A stretch of 64,000 nt of DNA from Paludibacter sp. (GCA_028710415.1 JAQTUE010000015.1:43693-107692); one strand, 5' to 3'. Shown: positions 36,743-46,060, numbered from the stretch's first letter. Translations and numbers: made by a program. The notes: generated by a model not told the origin, from the letters alone.

Positions 36743-37767
36743 TTTTTACGGTGTTTTGCCATGACAATAGCATAATCAATCGCAACCAGCATGGCATCTG
36801 CCGAAGCAATTCCCTTGCCGGCAATTTCAAAGGCAGTCCCATGATCCACAGAAGTCCGGATGATAGGTAATCCCAGGGTGATATTCACTCCTTTCACACT
36901 TTTCATGGTTTGTTTCTCATTGTCCCATTGAAATCCTTCGAGCTTGAAAGGAATATGACCCTGGTCGTGGTACATAGCCACACACCCATCATATCTTCCC
37001 TGGACAGCCTTTACAAACATGGTGTCGGGTGGGACAGGACCTTCCACATCATATCCAAGGGCATTTGATTCTATAATGGCGGGAATGATCTCATTAATTT
37101 CTTCGTCCCCAAAGAGCCCGTTCTCCCCGGCATGGGGATTTAACCCGGCAACAGCAATATGGGGTTTGGCGATTCCAAACTGGACACAGGCATCATTCAG
37201 TAACGAAATGACTTCCATGACCCTTTCCTTGGTGCATAAATCACAGGCTTTCCGAAGGGAGACATGGGTGGTTGCATGAATGACCCGCAGGTTTTCATCC
37301 GCCAGCAACATGGCAAACTTGGCAGTATTGGTAAAATGGGCATAGATCTCCGTATGTCCCGAAAATTTATGTCCTGCTTTATGAATGGATTCTTTGTTGA
37401 TAGGAGCTGTCACCGTTGCGTCAACTTCTTCGGCCAATGCCAGGTCAATTACTTTTTTTACTGCTTCAAAGGCTGCATTCCCCGACATGGCAGATACTTC
37501 ACCTAAGTTTAGATCAGCTATGACTACATTTTTCAAATCATATACATCAATGGTCCCGGGTGTAAACAGAGCCTCTTTTACCGATTGAATGGCGTTGATC
37601 TTCACATTAACGTGCATGCTTTTCACAGTTTGTTCCATAACTGTGGCATCACCTACTACCAATGGCTGGCAACGGTCGTAAACGTCAGGAATGGATAATG
37701 CCTTGATACAGATTTCAGGTCCTATGCCGGCCGGGTCTCCCATGGAGATTCCTATTATTGGTTTCAT
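36739..37767 (-). CDS. PdxA family dehydrogenase, likely 4-phospho-threonate/erythronate dehydrogenase (PdxA2 type)
   Basis: 342 residues from the ATG at 37767 (MKPIIGISMGDPAGIGPEIC), the family's standard start; an upstream ATG at 37851 would add 28 Asn/Gln/Leu residues encoded by an 8-9 bp repeat array. Metal-binding His residues lie in HKFSGHTEIYAH, in the loop MYHDQGHIPFK and in TSVDHGTAFE. PdxA makes a pyridoxal precursor, but copies linked to DUF1537 kinases instead oxidise and decarboxylate 4-phospho-threonate to dihydroxyacetone phosphate. The direct overlap with the kinase gene supports the second role. Confidence 0.92.
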   Translation of the reverse strand: MKPIIGISMGDPAGIGPEICIKALSIPDVYDRCQPLVVGDATVMEQTVKSMHVNVKINAIQSVKEALFTPGTIDVYDLKNVVIADLNLGEVSAMSGNAAFEAVKKVIDLALAEEVDATVTAPINKESIHKAGHKFSGHTEIYAHFTNTAKFAMLLADENLRVIHATTHVSLRKACDLCTKERVMEVISLLNDACVQFGIAKPHIAVAGLNPHAGENGLFGDEEINEIIPAIIESNALGYDVEGPVPPDTMFVKAVQGRYDGCVAMYHDQGHIPFKLEGFQWDNEKQTMKSVKGVNITLGLPIIRTSVDHGTAFEIAGKGIASADAMLVAIDYAIVMAKHRKK

Positions 37768-37784
37768 ATTTTTGTAGTTGATTG

Positions 37785-38160
37785 GTTTATTAAGTTGATT
37801 AGGTTGATTAAGTTGAATGAGTTGATTGAATTGTGACGGCTTCGCTAACAAAACCTGTTCCTGCTAACTGTCGAAGCCGTCACTAATATTTAAGCGGGTT
37901 AATTGGTTGAATGGTTAATTAGGTTGATTGAGTTGTGACGGCTTCGCTAACAAAACCTGTTCCTGCTAACTGCCGAAGCCGTCACTAATATTTAAGCAGG
38001 TTAATTGGTGATTAGTTAATTAGTTAATTAGTTGAATGGTTAATTAGGTTGATTGAGTTGTGACGGCTTCGCTAACAAAACCTGTTCCTGCTAACTGCCG
38101 AAGCCGTCACTAATATTTAAGCAGGTTAATTAGTTAATTGGTTGATTTGTTATTTGGTAA
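37785..38160. repeat. Triplicated 51-bp hairpin between TTGATTGG-type arrays
   Basis: Three copies at 37833-37883, 37935-37985 and 38060-38110, each with the 12-bp stem GTGACGGCTTCG/CGAAGCCGTCAC and a nearly identical loop containing CTAACAAAACCTGTTCC. Each is followed by TAATATTTAAGC and separated by TTAATTGG/TTGATTAG units of 8-9 bp. It occupies the gap between the alcohol dehydrogenase and pdxA-like genes of one operon. Confidence 0.88.
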
Positions 38161-38260
38161 AAAAGTTGCTAAACTAAAGCAAATGACCCTTTTTGTTGTT
38201 CCATATTAAATTCAAAAGAATAGATAATTATAGCCTTCTAATTGATTATGTTGAGATTGT

Positions 38261-39409
38261 TTATAATAGTTTCCTAAAAATATTGATAGCATCCTCTTTA
38301 GTAACTACCCTTGGATTGTTTTTCAACAACCGGGTTACATTCATGGCGATATCAGCTAGTTCGGGCAATACCTCTTCCGTGATTCCTATTTCCGATAAAT
38401 GCTGAGGAATACCGCATGCACAGGAAATTTCCTGTAACCTTACGATCCCTGCCAAGGCTGTTGCCTCGTCCGTTTCTCCTTGTTTCACTCCCAGAGCCAA
38501 AGCTACTGCAGCATGACGATCGGGGGAAGCCGGCATATTAAAACGAAGTACTTCAGGCAACAGGATGGCATTTGCCAATCCATGGGCTACATGAAATTTT
38601 CCTCCCAGGCCATACGATAGGGCATGAACTGCCGAAGTATTCACCGGACCCAGGCATAACCCTCCGTACATCGATCCCAGCGATAAAGCTGAACGTGCTT
38701 CCAGGTCGGTTCCGTTTTTACATGCTTTCTCCAGGTTATCGGCAATCAGTGTGATCCCTTTCAAAGCATAGGTGTCCACAGCCGGATGGGCAAATTTATT
38801 GGTGTAGGCTTCTATGCAATGTGAAAGTGCATCCATGCCTGTCTCGGCAGTCAACCGGGCAGGCAGGCTTACCGTTAATACCGGATCGATATAACAACTG
38901 TCCGGTACCAGGTATGGGCTGATAATACCGCTTTTTGCTGCGGTTTCTTCGTTCAGCAAGATGGCGTTCGGTGACATTTCACTACCGGTCCCGGATGTTG
39001 ACGGGATACAAATTAATTTAATGCTACGTCCTTTTAATAAGCCGATGCCGACAATTTCCGTAAGTTGTTGCTCGTTGCCGGTCAATGCAGCCAGTAGTTT
39101 AGCGCAATCGAGTACACTTCCTCCACCCACGCCAACAATGCAATCCGGACGAAAATAGGCTGATTTATTCAGTAAGGTGTCGAATTGATCAAATGTCGGT
39201 TCACCCGGGAAATCATAATCTATCACGACCACTTTTTTACCTGCGGTCGACATTGTGTCAAAAACCGGTTTTACGGCATTGATTAACGGATTTGCAATTA
39301 AAAACAAGATCCTGTTTGAAGATAATATTAAATTATCTTCGGGTAGCTGCTGTATGCTGTTCTCTCCGAAAACAATTTTTCCGGGTTGTTGCAATATTAT
39401 TGAATTCAT
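38261..39409 (-). CDS. Iron-containing alcohol dehydrogenase
   Basis: 382 residues. NAD-binding GVGGGSVLDCAKLLA near residue 95, STSGTGSEMSPNAI near 140, and metal ligands in DALSHCIEAYTN and HGLANAILLPEVLRFN. This is the group III family (lactaldehyde reductase, 4-hydroxybutyrate dehydrogenase and relatives). In this cluster it probably interconverts an aldehyde and alcohol released by the aldolase, or oxidises the imported substrate; which one is open. Confidence 0.93.
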   Translation of the reverse strand: MNSIILQQPGKIVFGENSIQQLPEDNLILSSNRILFLIANPLINAVKPVFDTMSTAGKKVVVIDYDFPGEPTFDQFDTLLNKSAYFRPDCIVGVGGGSVLDCAKLLAALTGNEQQLTEIVGIGLLKGRSIKLICIPSTSGTGSEMSPNAILLNEETAAKSGIISPYLVPDSCYIDPVLTVSLPARLTAETGMDALSHCIEAYTNKFAHPAVDTYALKGITLIADNLEKACKNGTDLEARSALSLGSMYGGLCLGPVNTSAVHALSYGLGGKFHVAHGLANAILLPEVLRFNMPASPDRHAAVALALGVKQGETDEATALAGIVRLQEISCACGIPQHLSEIGITEEVLPELADIAMNVTRLLKNNPRVVTKEDAINIFRKLL

Positions 39410-39506
39410 TTTAATCTAAATAAGCGGTTTATAAATTTAATCGTAGGGATGCACCTTATTGCGTCCCAAAGGTATTGAATTTCGTTGATCGAGCGTCTTT
39501 ATTTAA

Positions 39507-41054
39507 TTAAACGTTTTGATCGTTTTTGTAATAGCCGTAAATGGTCAAATGTATATCGGCAGGTTCCGATTTAAAGAACAGGCTTGCCACATAGCCCACA
39601 CAAAATACAATCAGGTGGCTGTAGACCCCAAGCATGTATTTGTGGTGCGGGAAATTGAATTTACCTAAGTCCAGCATCAAGTGATCGCCAATTTTGGTGG
39701 TTGTTAATACGGCATAGGCTGTAAATACTACGCAGGTCGCTATCCCGATATGCAGCCCTTGTTTGTTTGCCCGGCGTGATAATACTCCCAGAAGGAATAT
39801 CCCTACAATCCCGGCTGAGAAAATGGCATATAGTCCGAATACAATGCCCAGGATGCCTTCCCCTTCCCACTTTACAAATAAATAAGCTACGGTCATCATG
39901 ATACAACCTGCCACAAAGACTAAAATACGGCCCATATTCAGGCGCTGTTTATCGGTACAATTTGGTTTTAACCGTTGGTAATAATCTTCCACCCCAATGG
40001 CAGACAGGCAATTCAAATCCGATTGCAGGCTTGCCAGGGCTGCTGCCACCAAAGCCGAGAGTACTAACCCAACCACACCCACCGGCAATTGTGTGCTGAT
40101 AAAATATGGAAATACCTTGTCGGCTGTAATCTCTTTTGGTAAAAATGCGGTCCCTGTATGATAGAATACGTACAATAACGCCCCAATGAGCATAAAGAGT
40201 GTCCATACCGATACGCTGGCAAAGACTCCGATAAATGCTGCCCGTTTCGCATCCTTGTCCGACCTGGCTGCCAGATAGCGTTGTACAATGGTCTGGTCGG
40301 TTCCGTATTTTTGCAAGGCATAAAAGGCGCCGTTAATAATCATCACCCAAATGGTCAGGTCGGTCAGGCTGAAATTGTAAGGCCCAACATCAATCTTCCC
40401 CATGGCGAATGCCTGATGCATGGTTTCCACAGGTCCTGCTACCGGACGGAATAATAGTATTCCAAGGCAAAGCAACCCTCCGCCTACCAGTAAAAATCCC
40501 TGCACCACATCCATCCAGATCACGCCTTCCATACCACCCAGCATGGTGAGGGTAATAATGGCAAAGCTTAAACACAACATGATGGGCAAAACCGGATAAT
40601 GGGTAAAGCTGCTTAGCGCAATGCTTACTAAATACAACACGGTACCCATCTTTGAAAAATGGGTGAGCATGAATGCCACCGAACTGTACATGCGGGCAAA
40701 GAACCCAAAACGTCGTTCGAAATACTCGTAGGTGCTGAGCCTGATCACTTTTCGGAACAATGGAATAATGATTCCGATAAGGCCTACCAGTACGATAGGT
40801 ACCATTAAGCCCTGTACCAGCAGGATCCAGTTCGATTTATAGGCTGCTGCCGGATAGGCCAGGAAAGTCACGCTGCTTAACAGGGTGGCAAATATGGAAA
40901 TCCCTATCGCCCAGGCAGGGATGGTCTTGCTCCCCGAAAAATAGCGGTCGGAACTCTTTTGGCGCCTGGAGAAATAAAAACCGGTACAAATGGTGAAAAG
41001 AACAGAAACGATTACTATGGCCGTGTCAATCCAGTGTATAGGGTTGTTTTGCAT
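39507..41054 (-). CDS. Sodium:solute symporter family transporter
   Basis: 515 residues with about 13 membrane segments. The SSS signature region is seen in GGMEGVIWMDVVQGFLLVGGG and KYGTDQTIVQRYLAARSDKDAKRA (read as the conserved Q-x3-QRY loop). It takes up a sugar or sugar acid with sodium. It sits 33 bp after the aldolase gene and 97 bp before the alcohol dehydrogenase gene, so it most likely imports the substrate of this pathway. Relatives carry sialic acid, glucose or carboxylates. Confidence 0.93.
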   Translation of the reverse strand: MQNNPIHWIDTAIVIVSVLFTICTGFYFSRRQKSSDRYFSGSKTIPAWAIGISIFATLLSSVTFLAYPAAAYKSNWILLVQGLMVPIVLVGLIGIIIPLFRKVIRLSTYEYFERRFGFFARMYSSVAFMLTHFSKMGTVLYLVSIALSSFTHYPVLPIMLCLSFAIITLTMLGGMEGVIWMDVVQGFLLVGGGLLCLGILLFRPVAGPVETMHQAFAMGKIDVGPYNFSLTDLTIWVMIINGAFYALQKYGTDQTIVQRYLAARSDKDAKRAAFIGVFASVSVWTLFMLIGALLYVFYHTGTAFLPKEITADKVFPYFISTQLPVGVVGLVLSALVAAALASLQSDLNCLSAIGVEDYYQRLKPNCTDKQRLNMGRILVFVAGCIMMTVAYLFVKWEGEGILGIVFGLYAIFSAGIVGIFLLGVLSRRANKQGLHIGIATCVVFTAYAVLTTTKIGDHLMLDLGKFNFPHHKYMLGVYSHLIVFCVGYVASLFFKSEPADIHLTIYGYYKNDQNV

Positions 41055-41087
41055 GCTTTGTTGATTCTATTGAGGTAGGTGCCCGTT

Positions 41088-41984
41088 TTATTTTGTGAAT
41101 GCTTCAAATTGGTTTATGATTTGTCCGGCTTCCGCTTCGCTAAGTCCGGTCAGGGGAGGCATCATGGTTGTCGTGCAGTTGCCTTTGGAATTCACAAGCA
41201 CTTTCAACGCAGCCAGTGATTGTCCCAACGTCCTGTCCTTTTGATAGACAGTAGCAATGCGGTCCGTTTCTTCCTGCCATTTCTGGCATTCTTCCCAATT
41301 GCCGGTTAAAGCTGCCTGATACAGTTTCCCGTACATGTCGGGTACGATATTGCCGGTGCTGGGTACTATCCCGTCGGCTCCAAGCTTCAGGCTTCCGGCG
41401 CTTTGTGCTCCCCAGCCACAGAAATAGGAGAAATCTTCCTTGTTTTTGTAAGCACCGATAAAAGTTGCCATCCGTTCGGCATCACGCTCCGAATCCTTTA
41501 AGCCCCAGATATTCGGGTGCCGGCTTAATGCTGCCACCACTTCTACCGGAATCGACATTTGGGTGGTCGCTTTTATGTTGTACATCATCACCGGACCCTG
41601 GATATTGTCTGCCAGCGTAATGTAAAAGTGGATCATTTGATCAGGTGTCAGTGTATAATAGGAGGGTAGCGTAGCCACCACACAATCTGCACCCAATTCC
41701 AGGTATTTGTTTCCACGTACGATCAGTTCATCCACCTGGTTGCCTACCAGACCGGCATAGACGCATTGTTTTTCACCTTTTGCCTTCACCGCGGCTTCTA
41801 CAAACCGGTAGCTTTCGGTAGCGCTGATGGAGCTCGATTCGCCCGTTGTGCCTAAAACCAGGGGATGAATACCGCTTTTATAAAAGAGTTTCATGATGCG
41901 CACTACGGCATCGCAATCAACTGTAAAGTCCTTGTTGAGTGGAGTTATCATCGGTACCACTATCCCTGAGAATCGTTTCTGCAT
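41088..41984 (-). CDS. Dihydrodipicolinate synthase/N-acetylneuraminate lyase family aldolase
   Basis: 298 residues, normal for this TIM-barrel family. Carboxylate-binding GTTGESSS at residues 45-52, catalytic Tyr135 in MMYNIKATT and the Schiff-base Lys163 in NIWGLKDSE are all present. The usual YN-x-P after the Tyr is changed to YNIKA, so the substrate is probably not the dapA one. Such aldolases split 2-keto-3-deoxy acids to pyruvate and an aldehyde. First gene of the sugar-acid cluster. The 480 bp upstream hold no gene I can support and no clear promoter. Confidence 0.92.
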   Translation of the reverse strand: MQKRFSGIVVPMITPLNKDFTVDCDAVVRIMKLFYKSGIHPLVLGTTGESSSISATESYRFVEAAVKAKGEKQCVYAGLVGNQVDELIVRGNKYLELGADCVVATLPSYYTLTPDQMIHFYITLADNIQGPVMMYNIKATTQMSIPVEVVAALSRHPNIWGLKDSERDAERMATFIGAYKNKEDFSYFCGWGAQSAGSLKLGADGIVPSTGNIVPDMYGKLYQAALTGNWEECQKWQEETDRIATVYQKDRTLGQSLAALKVLVNSKGNCTTTMMPPLTGLSEAEAGQIINQFEAFTK

Positions 41985-42461
41985 AATCTTATTTTCCTGT
42001 TTGAATTAGTAAGACGCAGATTCTTGTGTTTTGTAATTAATACGGAAGGGTTTTTTAAGAAATAAATCATTCAGAAAGTCAAATTGGCCGATATGCTTTG
42101 CAAACATCATAGCGTCCACAGTCTTTTTGAGCGTTTTTATTGATGGTCAGAAAAAATGCTTTTGTGTATTTCGTACAACGAAAAGTTTATCGAAGCAAGA
42201 CTTTTACACATGAATCTATTTGCAGAAGAATTTATAGTAGGAAGAGGAGTAAACGGAAATGCAGATAACGGGTAGGTCATGGTTTCTGCGTGAGTACTTT
42301 GTTGATTTATTCCATTTTGCGTTCTCTGAATGAAATTTCTCAGGTTTTGAGCGTGCGAACAATAGCAGGATGCTATTTTAATATGTTGAGAATTGTTTTA
42401 TCGATAAATTGATAGTTGAAAAATGATTGTTTTGTTTCTTTATTTTAGAGGTCAACATCAG

Positions 42462-42770
42462 TTAATTGATACTGGAATAGATCACTTCGTATTGTTTTTC
42501 AATCTGTCGATGAAAACTTTCAGGAAGTGTAGTCCAGTCCCTTAGTTCAACCAGGATGGGTATGTTGCTTTGTTTAATTTGTTCCTGTAAACCAACATAA
42601 ATATCTACGGACAGCGATTTATGGTTTTTATCCCGGATAACCAAATTCAGGTCGCTGCCATCATGTGCTGTATTGTTCACGCGACTGCCGTATGCCAATA
42701 CTTCAACCGGTCCTTCTAACTGACTAAAAAGTTGAATCAGAATTTGTTTGTCTTTTTCGCGAAGTATCAT
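42462..42770 (-). CDS. Minimal nucleotidyltransferase domain protein (MNT), no HepT partner
   Basis: 102 residues. VLAYGSRVNNTAHDGSDLNLV matches the GSRxxGxxxxxSDxD motif of MNT antitoxins, but the second Asp of the catalytic pair is Asn (DLN instead of DLD), so activity may be weakened. MNT proteins add AMP groups to HEPN toxins. No HEPN gene lies next to it; the neighbour is an HTH protein. It might be a relic or act on a distant partner. Confidence 0.82.
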   Translation of the reverse strand: MILREKDKQILIQLFSQLEGPVEVLAYGSRVNNTAHDGSDLNLVIRDKNHKSLSVDIYVGLQEQIKQSNIPILVELRDWTTLPESFHRQIEKQYEVIYSSIN

Positions 42771-42847
42771 GTTTCTTTGTTTTGTTTTTGTTCCCCAGTC
42801 CTCTCGGATATGCTTATTAGAGGGGATTCAGGCATTCAGTGCTTTAG

Positions 42848-43264
42848 TTATGAAAACTCAAGTATTATTCCCGGGTCTATATTAAATTCTTTGTATAATC
42901 GTTTTGCCATTCGCATGGAAACATGGCGTTTCCCTGTCATAATCTGGCTAAAGGTCGATTCTTTTACATCCAGCAAAACTGCAGCCTGCCGTTGCTTTAG
43001 GTTCCTTTTTTCCATTTCGTTTTCAATAGAAATCACTAACGGAGATTTGAATTTTAAGTTAGTGAATTTCATATACAGACTTTCATAATCTGCACACATA
43101 CGACCTGTACGTCCAATTTCCCTTATGTATTCATTATCGGCTTCAGGGTCATTTAATGCTCCATTTTCAGTGGCTTCGTCAATTAAAGAATCCACATAAT
43201 CGGACACTTCTTTATACAATTCAAGTGTTTTAATTTCTTCTAGTTCAACATATTTCTTTTTCAT
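42848..43264 (-). CDS. XRE/HigA-like helix-turn-helix antitoxin
   Basis: 138 residues from the ATG at 43264 (MKKKYVELEEIKTLELYKEV). The frame is open to 43336, but those residues are basic and unlike a protein start. The C-terminal HTH is clear: KRNLKQRQAAVLLDVKESTFSQIMTGKRHVSMRMAKRLY. The N-terminal 80 residues are acidic and helical, as in HigA-type antitoxins that fold over a toxin. No HigB-like gene is found upstream in the 470 bp before the gene, so the toxin is missing or unrecognised. Confidence 0.85.
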   Translation of the reverse strand: MKKKYVELEEIKTLELYKEVSDYVDSLIDEATENGALNDPEADNEYIREIGRTGRMCADYESLYMKFTNLKFKSPLVISIENEMEKRNLKQRQAAVLLDVKESTFSQIMTGKRHVSMRMAKRLYKEFNIDPGIILEFS

Positions 43265-43580
43265 ACTTTCAGATCTCAATTTAAAATAAATCTTGCAAAT
43301 GAATCTCTTGCTCATTTTCAGATGTCTTATAAACAAAGATACAAATTACTTTGCGAAATGTAAAGTGTGTGTTTCTTTTTATACAGGCATGAATGGTTTT
43401 TATGATTTATTTCTGTACTATCCAGTCCTTCAGTGATATGCACACTAAATGTATAAATGCTCCGTCTGTCACTGATATTTGTAATGCTGGTTCTTGTGTT
43501 CTTTATAGTTGCAATCCATTAATACAATAGTGTCATGCAGATTTGTTTATTATGGATTGAAAATCCTGATAATACAAACA

Positions 43581-43601
43581 GTTGGAATTACAAATTCCAA
43601 C
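43581..43601. repeat. Short perfect hairpin GTTGGAATT-ACA-AATTCCAAC
   Basis: A 9-bp perfect stem with 3-nt loop in the 476-bp gap between the HTH gene and the secreted protein gene. There is no T run, so it is not a typical terminator. The rest of the gap has no gene. Confidence 0.55.
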
Positions 43602-43740
43602 AACAAGCACCACTATTTTCTCATTTAAACAATAACATATCCGGAAGGACGGGATTAAATCCACGAGATAGCTATCGGGACCCAACAACGTGCGCGACTA
43701 TTCACTCATTTAATTTATATTCGTGAGGACGAGAGCTGTT

Positions 43741-44436
43741 TCAGTTTTCGCTTTTGATTATTTTAAAATAATCGGAAATTAAAAGTAGCAATTTATTTGT
43801 AATGGTACTCTCATCATCGTTAAGCGACAAAACAATATGAGTATTGCAATATATTATGCATTTATCTAAGTCCTCAGCTCTTAGTTTACTTATTTCTACA
43901 ATTAACTGGCGATTTATTTCCCAGTATATATTTTGAGAAAAAAAGACACTGTTTGACTTGAGTTTTGCAAATCTGCGCTTAAATCTTTCTTCTCTACTGA
44001 AATAAGTGAAGGGGTGCGACATGTCAGACAAAGAATTCAAAGCCTTTGAGATTTTAGTTTTCTTTTTTTCAGCAACTACCTGTACCGAACGAAGCTGATA
44101 AGTAAGTGGTTGCATAAGCACATTACACTTTGACGAATCAGTAAGCAAATCATGAACGATCAACAAACGAGGACAATAACCTATTGCAGTGATCATAAAA
44201 GTATCCTCGCGCAAACAGCTGAATTCGAACTTTCCATCAAACTCAACTACAGTTATCCTATTTTTCGACAACTTGATTGTTGCATTAGGAACAGAATTTT
44301 TAGTTATCCCATCCAACACAAAACCCCTGATTGTTATGAGTTTTTGAGCAGAGATATGATCTACTAAAACAATTTGTCCAATTAGAAATAAAATGCATGT
44401 AAAAGTGACAGCCCAATGACTACTTACTGAATTCAT
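43741..44436 (-). CDS. Secreted protein with CarboxypepD_reg-like domain
   Basis: 231 residues. A signal peptide (cleavage near ISAQK) precedes a CarboxypepD_reg-like beta-sandwich at about residues 33-115 (ITIRGFVLDGITKNSVPNAT, VEFDGKFEFSC, ITAIGYCPR). The remaining 115 residues are basic and unrecognised (HPFTYFSREERFKRRFAKLK). This domain at the N-terminus is common in Bacteroidota surface proteins, including DUF-type proteins and SusC relatives. Function unknown. Confidence 0.82.
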   Translation of the reverse strand: MNSVSSHWAVTFTCILFLIGQIVLVDHISAQKLITIRGFVLDGITKNSVPNATIKLSKNRITVVEFDGKFEFSCLREDTFMITAIGYCPRLLIVHDLLTDSSKCNVLMQPLTYQLRSVQVVAEKKKTKISKALNSLSDMSHPFTYFSREERFKRRFAKLKSNSVFFSQNIYWEINRQLIVEISKLRAEDLDKCIIYCNTHIVLSLNDDESTITNKLLLLISDYFKIIKSEN

Positions 44437-44589
44437 ATATACTTTTGATGTTTATTTATGTATATAAAGTAAAATGACTATCGGCTTTTGCACCAATAGA
44501 AAATTCTTAACTTTGCAAGTGAAAAAACATGAATTTACTCCCGTCCTACCGGATTTCCTCATTAAATGTACAAAGCCTCACACCCGCTG

Positions 44590-44657
44590 CCGTACGATTG
44601 TATCGTGTGGCAAATCTAAATTCCAATTATCTTTCCCCACGCGATACAATCGCGCGG
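44590..44657. repeat. Inverted repeat with CGATTGTATCG core
   Basis: CCGTACGATTGTATCGTGTGG (44590-44610, 21 bases in total, quoted in two parts: CCGTACGATTG, TATCGTGTGG) pairs with 44637-44657 at 18 of 21 positions. Each arm is itself nearly palindromic. Non-coding; it borders the first copy of the long palindromes. Confidence 0.6.
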
Positions 44658-44789
44658 GAGCAGTGTCCGCCAAACAAAAGCCCTTAAGCTTTACAAATTT
44701 GTCGTATTTTAATCGTCAAGTCGAGTCACTAAGCGGACAGTTCGTCAAAGATTTTATCCCCAATTACTGAACTGTCTTTTTTTTCTGCT

Positions 44790-44930
44790 ATAACCCCTAC
44801 CGCCAAAGGCTATGGGCATTTGGCGGTTTGCGGGAGCATTCGCTGTCATGAAACGACAAAGTAAATGCGGGAGCAAAACATGCTAAATGCACGTCAGCCA
44901 GCCAATGAACATAGGCGTGTGTATTAGCCT
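44790..44930 (+). repeat. Long attC-like palindrome, copy R1
   Basis: Contains the family core GGCTATGGGCATTTGGCGG at the left, the inner hairpin GCATTCGCTGTC...ACGAC...GAATGC (here TAAATGC on the right arm) and CCAATGAACATAGGCGTG at the right. The outer arms pair imperfectly (GCCAAATGCCCATAGCC against GCCAATGAACATAGGC). Ends GTATTAGCC. The stop codon of the next gene lies 15 bp beyond it. Confidence 0.85.
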
Positions 44931-44944
44931 CGTTTTTTATTACG

Positions 44945-46060
44945 CTATTTTTTTTGTTGTTGCTTAGTCCTAGCAACTTTGCGTTCTTGTTCTTCCTTAT
45001 CTAGCTCAGCTATAATAGCATGTGTTTTATCAATCGATAATCTTTCAAAATCACTTAATGCTGTGTTTGCATAAGTTGATATTAATAATTTACCGTAATT
45101 TGATTTCCCAATCCTAGATTCTTTATCATCAAATAATAAACTAAAAAAACCAAATTGATTTTCTCTATTTTGAAGTTTGTCAAAAATAATTTTATAAATA
45201 ATTTCGGAGTTCTTAAAGTTGGATTCAGATAGTCCTTTTATATAACTATTTAGTTCATTAGTCATTGTTCTATAGCCAGATTCAATCGTAACTTTCATTA
45301 AATCTTTAGTTGATTTAATGATGTCGTTTTCAAAAGAACAATAAATTCCTTGTGGGTAAAAATCAATTAAATCTCGACTGATAATTTCATCTTTAATTGA
45401 TAAATCTAGAAAGTGCTGAAAAAATAATAATTTATATTTTCCTTCATAAGTCAAACCAAACCCAGATTTGCCTCTTTGTTCTTCAGGCAATTTTAATAAT
45501 TTGAGATAAGCATCTTTTAATATTTTAAAATCCTCTTTTTCTAATTCCCTCGAAAGAAGCTGATCCATAAAATTTGATACGTCATTAGGCACTATTAAAA
45601 GTCTATTTAATATATGGTTAGTTTCTTCTCTTTTAATTTTTAAATATAAACCATATATATCTTTCTGAATTAGATTGTTAATTGATACTACCTCTTCTTT
45701 ATTCTTTTTTGTTTCATTCAGTAAACATGTACTTTCTTCTTTCATTCTAACTACTTTGTTTTCAATTCTTGTTACATATATGCCAAGAATAATTGCTGCA
45801 ATACCAAAAAGAATTCCAAAAATTGTGATATTTAATGATGCTGCATCTAGCTGAGAAGATATATTATTAATTGTTTTCTCATTAATGTTTTCTTGTATTG
45901 CAAGCCTACTTTTAATGTCTAATAGTTCTCGTTTAGATTGGACAATTTCTGTTTCTAATTTTTTAATCTCTATTTGTTTAATTTTATCTTTTGAATAAAC
46001 GTTGTCTGCTGAGAAAATTGTCAAAGTGATAAGCAAAAAAAGTAAGATGAAGTGTTTCAT
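44945..46060 (-). CDS. Cassette gene: membrane-anchored coiled-coil protein of unknown function
   Basis: 371 residues. A signal peptide (MKHFILLFLLITLTIFS), a charged coiled coil (KIKQIEIKKLETEIVQSKRE, residues 25-60), one membrane helix near 78-97 (ITIFGILFGIAAIILGIYV) and a soluble helical C-terminal part of about 260 residues. I do not recognise a family. The gene is packed tightly between palindromes R1 and R2, with 15 bp and about 35 bp to spare. Low GC and Lys/Asn/Ile richness differ from the core genes, which suggests gain by transfer. Confidence 0.85.
   Translation of the reverse strand: MKHFILLFLLITLTIFSADNVYSKDKIKQIEIKKLETEIVQSKRELLDIKSRLAIQENINEKTINNISSQLDAASLNITIFGILFGIAAIILGIYVTRIENKVVRMKEESTCLLNETKKNKEEVVSINNLIQKDIYGLYLKIKREETNHILNRLLIVPNDVSNFMDQLLSRELEKEDFKILKDAYLKLLKLPEEQRGKSGFGLTYEGKYKLLFFQHFLDLSIKDEIISRDLIDFYPQGIYCSFENDIIKSTKDLMKVTIESGYRTMTNELNSYIKGLSESNFKNSEIIYKIIFDKLQNRENQFGFFSLLFDDKESRIGKSNYGKLLISTYANTALSDFERLSIDKTHAIIAELDKEEQERKVARTKQQQKK

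Noticed and set aside
37768..37851. Longer start for the PdxA-like protein
   Set aside because: The added residues come from the 9-bp repeat array; the family starts at MKPIIGISMGDPAG.
37833..38110. CRISPR-like spacing of three identical hairpins
   Set aside because: Only three repeats of 51 bp, and the intervening sequence is itself repetitive; no cas genes.
44474..44770. Plus-strand frame of 98 codons
   Set aside because: It runs through the CGATTGTATCG inverted repeat and shows no protein features; likely chance.
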